From assembly GCA_947088135.1 (NCBI GenBank), contig CAMUFJ010000041.1:1-12968 (forward strand): 12,968 nucleotides of DNA, read 5' to 3'. Below the pieces are notes generated by a model. That model had not been told where the DNA came from. It searched no databases and saw only the letters and a program-made list of their open reading frames with translations. The translations under genes were made by a program, and so were the position numbers. This document shows, piece by piece, positions 11,783-12,968 of the stretch. Each line of letters begins with the position of its first letter. Within the stretch, counting starts at the first letter, position 1. The stretch is from an uncultured Clostridia bacterium (GTDB lineage Bacteria; Bacillota; Clostridia; Christensenellales; Borkfalkiaceae).

Positions 11783-12786
11783 TTACTATCGAACTGCCTG
11801 TTCCCGTTCGGCAGAAGCCAAACGGAGTATTCGAAGCGCGCTTACGTAAATTCGGGTTGAACCTTGCCGTGTCCTCGAAGGACTACGAAAAACTGAAACC
11901 GAAATTTCTCGCCGCGCTTACGAGCTGTAAATTACCGACGTCGCAGGAAGAACCTGCCGAACCCGCGGGCGCGCCGCTCTTCGAAACGGTCGCTCGTCGT
12001 TGGTTCGAGCTCAAACGCCCGACGGTGAAGCGGGGAACGATCACGTTTTACGAAAGTCTTTTCCGCGCAAGCCTATTGCCTGCGTTTGCGGGGCGGAGCA
12101 TTGACGGAATCCGTCAGTCGGATATTCAGAGCGTTATAAACGACTACATCGAAGCGGGAAAGCCGCGAACGGCGACGAAGGTGTTTCAAACTTTAAAAGC
12201 TGTGTTCGATTTCGCGGTAGGGGACGACCTCTTGGAGAAATCGCCCATGCGGTTAATGAAACCGCCGAAGTACGAGGAGAAGAACGGCTGCGCTTTAACG
12301 CGGGCGGAAGAGCGCGAGCTTATCGAGCTCATCAGGGAGAGCAACTGCGCACCCGAAGTAAAAAGCGCGCTCTTGTTTCTGCTCTATACGGGAATCCGAA
12401 GGAGCGAGCTCGCAAGCGCTCGTATCGAGGGTGAATTTATTTCCGTGCTGTGCTCGAAGCTTCGAAAGGGGTATCAGGAGCGGAGGCGGCTCATACCCGT
12501 TACACCCATGCTTGCGCGGTGGCTTCCCGAAATGGACCTTGACGCTATGCGTACGGTGAATCCGAACGCGCTCACGCAGGCAATGAAGCGGCTCATGCCG
12601 TCGCACCACCTGCACGAGCTTCGCCATACCTTCATAACAAGAGCCCAAGAATGCTCGGTCCCCCGTGAAGTCGTTTCCGTATGGGCGGGACACGCCGCCG
12701 ACGGAACGCAGACGAGCAACGTGTACACGCATTTTGGCAAAGAATTTATGCTGAAAGAAGGACGAAAGGTTATATATAACCTTTAA
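11758..12786 (+). CDS. int: Tyrosine recombinase / phage integrase
   Basis: 342 aa from ATG 11758, chosen because AAGGAG lies nine bases upstream; a TTG at 11668 has no site. Residues ~73-165 are the SAM-like core-binding domain (FETVARRWFELKRPTVKRGT, FQTLKAVFDFAVGDDLLEKSP). The catalytic domain holds R214 in TGIRRSEL, a Lys near 234-237, H286-x-x-R289 in HELRHTF, H312 in WAGHA and the nucleophile Y323 in NVYTHF, so all key residues are present. The N-terminus is short, with a putative arm-binding part. It catalyses site-specific integration and excision of the element. It reads towards tRNA-Gln, whose 3' end is 108 bases beyond its stop and is the likely target. Confidence 0.95.
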   Translation: MPKEFQNLITIELPVPVRQKPNGVFEARLRKFGLNLAVSSKDYEKLKPKFLAALTSCKLPTSQEEPAEPAGAPLFETVARRWFELKRPTVKRGTITFYESLFRASLLPAFAGRSIDGIRQSDIQSVINDYIEAGKPRTATKVFQTLKAVFDFAVGDDLLEKSPMRLMKPPKYEEKNGCALTRAEERELIELIRESNCAPEVKSALLFLLYTGIRRSELASARIEGEFISVLCSKLRKGYQERRRLIPVTPMLARWLPEMDLDAMRTVNPNALTQAMKRLMPSHHLHELRHTFITRAQECSVPREVVSVWAGHAADGTQTSNVYTHFGKEFMLKEGRKVIYNL

Positions 12787-12833
12787 GTGCGCGCCGTGCG
12801 GGCGGTTTGGTCCCCAAAAAGTCCCCAAAATAC

Positions 12834-12892
12834 AAAAAAACGGCACTGTATATTGTGCTCATCTCTCTCAAATAACCACAATATATAGTGCC
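12834..12892 (-). terminator. Terminator of tRNA-Gln, possibly shared with the integrase
   Basis: GGCACTGTATATTGTG (12842-12857) and CACAATATATAGTGCC (12877-12892) form a 16-bp inverted repeat with one mismatch and a 19-base loop. On the minus strand it starts two bases after the tRNA CCA and is followed by seven Ts (12840-12834). On the plus strand there is no long T-run. Two GTCCCCAAAA direct repeats (about 12810-12830) lie between it and the integrase stop. Confidence 0.78.
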
Positions 12893-12894
12893 TT

Positions 12895-12935
12895 TGGCTG
12901 GGGTAGCTGGATTCGAACCAACGAATGACGGAGTC
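12895..12935. other. Putative integration target (tRNA 3' end, att core side)
   Basis: The 3' part of the tRNA (T-arm, acceptor, CCA) is the normal crossover region for integrases positioned like this one. The exact core cannot be set without the other end of the element, which is not in the window. Confidence 0.4.
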
Positions 12936-12968
12936 AGAGTCCGTTGCCTTACCGCTTGGCGACACCCC
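12895..12968 (-). tRNA. tRNA-Gln, anticodon CTG (one 5' base outside the window)
   Basis: On the minus strand the sequence starts GGGGTGTCGCCAAGCGGTAA and ends CTACCCCAGCCA. The anticodon arm is ACGGA-CTCTGAC-TCCGT, giving anticodon CTG (reads CAG, Gln). The T-arm is GTTGG-TTCGAAT-CCAGC. The acceptor 3' strand TACCCCA needs a T at position 1, which would be base 12969, so the gene is cut by one base. CCA is encoded. The gene appears intact, as expected when an integrated element restores the tRNA 3' end. Confidence 0.95.

Overview
The window looks like one end of an integrated, phage-like mobile element in a Bacillota (probably Clostridia) genome of roughly balanced GC content. The evidence is strong AGGAGG-type ribosome sites throughout, sigma-A style promoters, Rho-independent terminators, and protein families common in gut Clostridia (CxxCG/PALGH repeats with a BspA-like leucine-rich tail, Ig-like surface domains, DinD, a tyrosine integrase). 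The right edge is a host tRNA-Gln(CTG) gene. An integrase gene runs towards its 3' end, the usual layout of a tRNA-targeted element. No second copy of the tRNA 3' end is visible, so the left end of the element lies outside the window.

Layout, right to left. (1) 11.4-12.97 kb: integrase, a doubtful small ORF before it, terminators, tRNA-Gln. (2) 9.1-11.4 kb: lysogeny-type control region. An XRE repressor, an AT-rich membrane-anchored unknown and a DinD homologue form a rightward operon closed by a terminator. A 61-codon gene is transcribed the other way from a promoter overlapped by repeated TATCAC-type operator candidates. (3) 8.67-8.9 kb: a compact switch-like region with a near-consensus rightward promoter, a weaker leftward promoter facing it, nested inverted repeats and a tRNA-like T-arm/acceptor fold. 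A Cys-rich 68-aa protein is expressed to the right. (4) 8.67 kb down to base 1: twelve leftward genes, tightly packed and often overlapping as ATGA. The first five encode small soluble unknowns and a double zinc-ribbon protein. After a strong central hairpin/terminator come seven membrane or exported proteins: an Ig-like anchored protein, a small anchored protein, a 647-aa protein with an N-terminal signal and C-terminal membrane anchor, a Cys-rich repeat protein, two tiny membrane peptides (38 and 31 aa), and a large multi-pass P-loop ATPase that is still open at base 1.

The leftward module resembles the morphogenesis block of a filamentous phage (inovirus): tiny membrane peptides like minor coat proteins, a large signal/anchor protein like pIII, then a membrane P-loop ATPase like pI/Zot. 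This is inferred from architecture. No capsid, portal, terminase or replication initiator is visible, and the initiator, if there is one, would be beyond the left edge. The most unusual sequence-level observation is a 77-bp element present twice, 6.8 kb apart, each one base after a stop codon. A partial inverted copy sits in a third gap, and GC-rich hairpins carrying CGGGGA occur in all five real gaps of the leftward gene cluster.
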